DNA of 64,000 nucleotides from Cololabis saira (taxonomy: Eukaryota > Chordata > Actinopteri > Beloniformes > Belonidae): contig NC_084591.1 of the NCBI RefSeq assembly GCF_033807715.1, positions 28,980,590 through 29,044,589 of the forward strand. The letters are read 5' to 3'. The position numbers were made by a program, and so were the translations under genes. Of this stretch, positions 63,164-64,000 are shown piece by piece; positions within the stretch are counted from its first letter, which is position 1, and every line of letters starts with the position of its first letter. The notes beneath the pieces were generated by a model. That model was given only the letters and a program-made list of their open reading frames with translations, was not told where the DNA came from and did not search any database.

Positions 63164-64000
63164 GTGAGTATCTCGGTTTTTGAAGTCGTGTGTCGCATCT
63201 TTTTTGTCTCTGTGTGACAGTTTATCCAAAAGCCTTCACTGGTTCAAAAACGGCTCTTGGCAAACACATTTTTGATGAGGACCAGTTTACTAATGCATGT
63301 CGTGATGAGGCTGCAGCGATACTGTTCTTCCTCCACCTTTTCGTTCTCCACTGAACCGAATCGAGCCCTCTGCATGATCATCAGCAGGTCAGCTTAGATT
63401 TGAGCCGGCTCTCTGTTTCTCTATCCTCCGGCTTTGTTCAAAACTACACGTCACAGCAGCATTGAACAACATAACTCCAGATTTAGCACTCTCCTCCTTC
63501 CATGTGTGAGCTGCCTGCCAAGTCATTGGGGAGGTTTTGCCCTAATTTCAAAGTCCTTGTGGAAACTTCAGTTTATTTGAACGTTTTTCACTTGTTCTGC
63601 AAGTCTTATGCAGTTACCTTGTCTTTCAGTCCTCCGTAGCAGAAATGTACGCAAAGCAGCATCATTATAATGCTTGTGATGGCATCTGCTCTCTCAATAT
63701 CACTTGTGTAGAATCAGGGTGAGGAAGATGAGGACACTCACTGCTTAAAAATAATGAAATAACGGCAGTTGATTGTCACATTTAATTAAATTTTAAAGGG
63801 AAGTCTAGCCCTAGCTCAGAACAAAGCACATTTTTTCTCTGCTTTACTTTTTTTTTTTTTTTTTTAATTTATTAACATACAGTGCAAACGATGACAAAAG
63901 ACAGCATCAGTATATGTGCGTGTGTGTGTGTGTGCGTGCGTGCTGTGTTTGAGTGTAAATAAGGTGATGAAAATAGGTACATAAATTGAGAATATTGATT
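63164..64000 (+). other. rassf7 intron after coding exon 1
   Basis: No second coding exon is seen before the window ends. It includes a poly-T run at about 63849 and a short GT tract at about 63919. Confidence 0.6.

Overview
The window reads as vertebrate nuclear DNA from a teleost fish, most likely a percomorph. Genes are split by introns with GT-AG junctions. Microsatellites are dense, and there are many decayed class II transposons (hAT, PIF/Harbinger, piggyBac, Tc1) and fish-type interspersed repeats. Nothing bacterial, no CRISPR array and no operon is present. Most long open frames are translations of simple repeats (poly SFFL, KKER, CVCV, IYIY) and are not genes.

Two protein-coding genes are supported, both on the plus strand. 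(1) lrrc56, a leucine-rich-repeat protein needed for motile cilia and dynein-arm transport, covers about 13.4-24.7 kb (possibly to 25.6 kb). I could join 11 coding exons that keep one frame for 611 codons, and its promoter carries a ZNF143/SBS-like element. (2) rassf7 (N-terminal RASSF, RA-domain protein) runs off the right edge. Only its first coding exon is inside (63061-63163), preceded by one or two candidate 5' UTR exons 15-25 kb upstream. LRRC56 and RASSF7 are also neighbours in human 11p15.5, so this is conserved synteny. HRAS, the usual divergent neighbour of LRRC56, has no coding exon here, although a CpG-rich minus-strand first-exon candidate sits at about 8.5-8.9 kb.

Layout: 0-2.1 kb old repeats with a Harbinger element nested in a hAT. 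2.1-8.5 kb has nothing recognised. 8.5-13.4 kb holds a promoter candidate, a hAT remnant with matching target-site duplications, a strange GTGGCCAC-rich repeat family with terminal inverted repeats, palindromes centred on microsatellites, and a tandem fish repeat. 13.4-25.6 kb is lrrc56, whose first intron contains a three-layer nest of repeats. 25.6-37 kb is mostly unrecognised, with a fossil piggyBac, a tRNA-type SINE and a small promoter-like patch with a 45-codon ORF. 37-63 kb is the probable 5' territory of rassf7, with two oppositely oriented hAT copies that both carry swollen GGAA/GAAA tracts and perfect 8-bp target duplications, a third complete hAT, and a Tc1 fossil.

The best candidate for something undescribed is the GTGGCCAC repeat family at 10.1-11.6 kb: a 222-bp unit with about 19-bp terminal inverted repeats and a 6-bp direct flank, filled with 21-bp self-complementary modules that have also expanded into a 640-bp array next door. 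All calls come from reading the sequence; no database search was possible.
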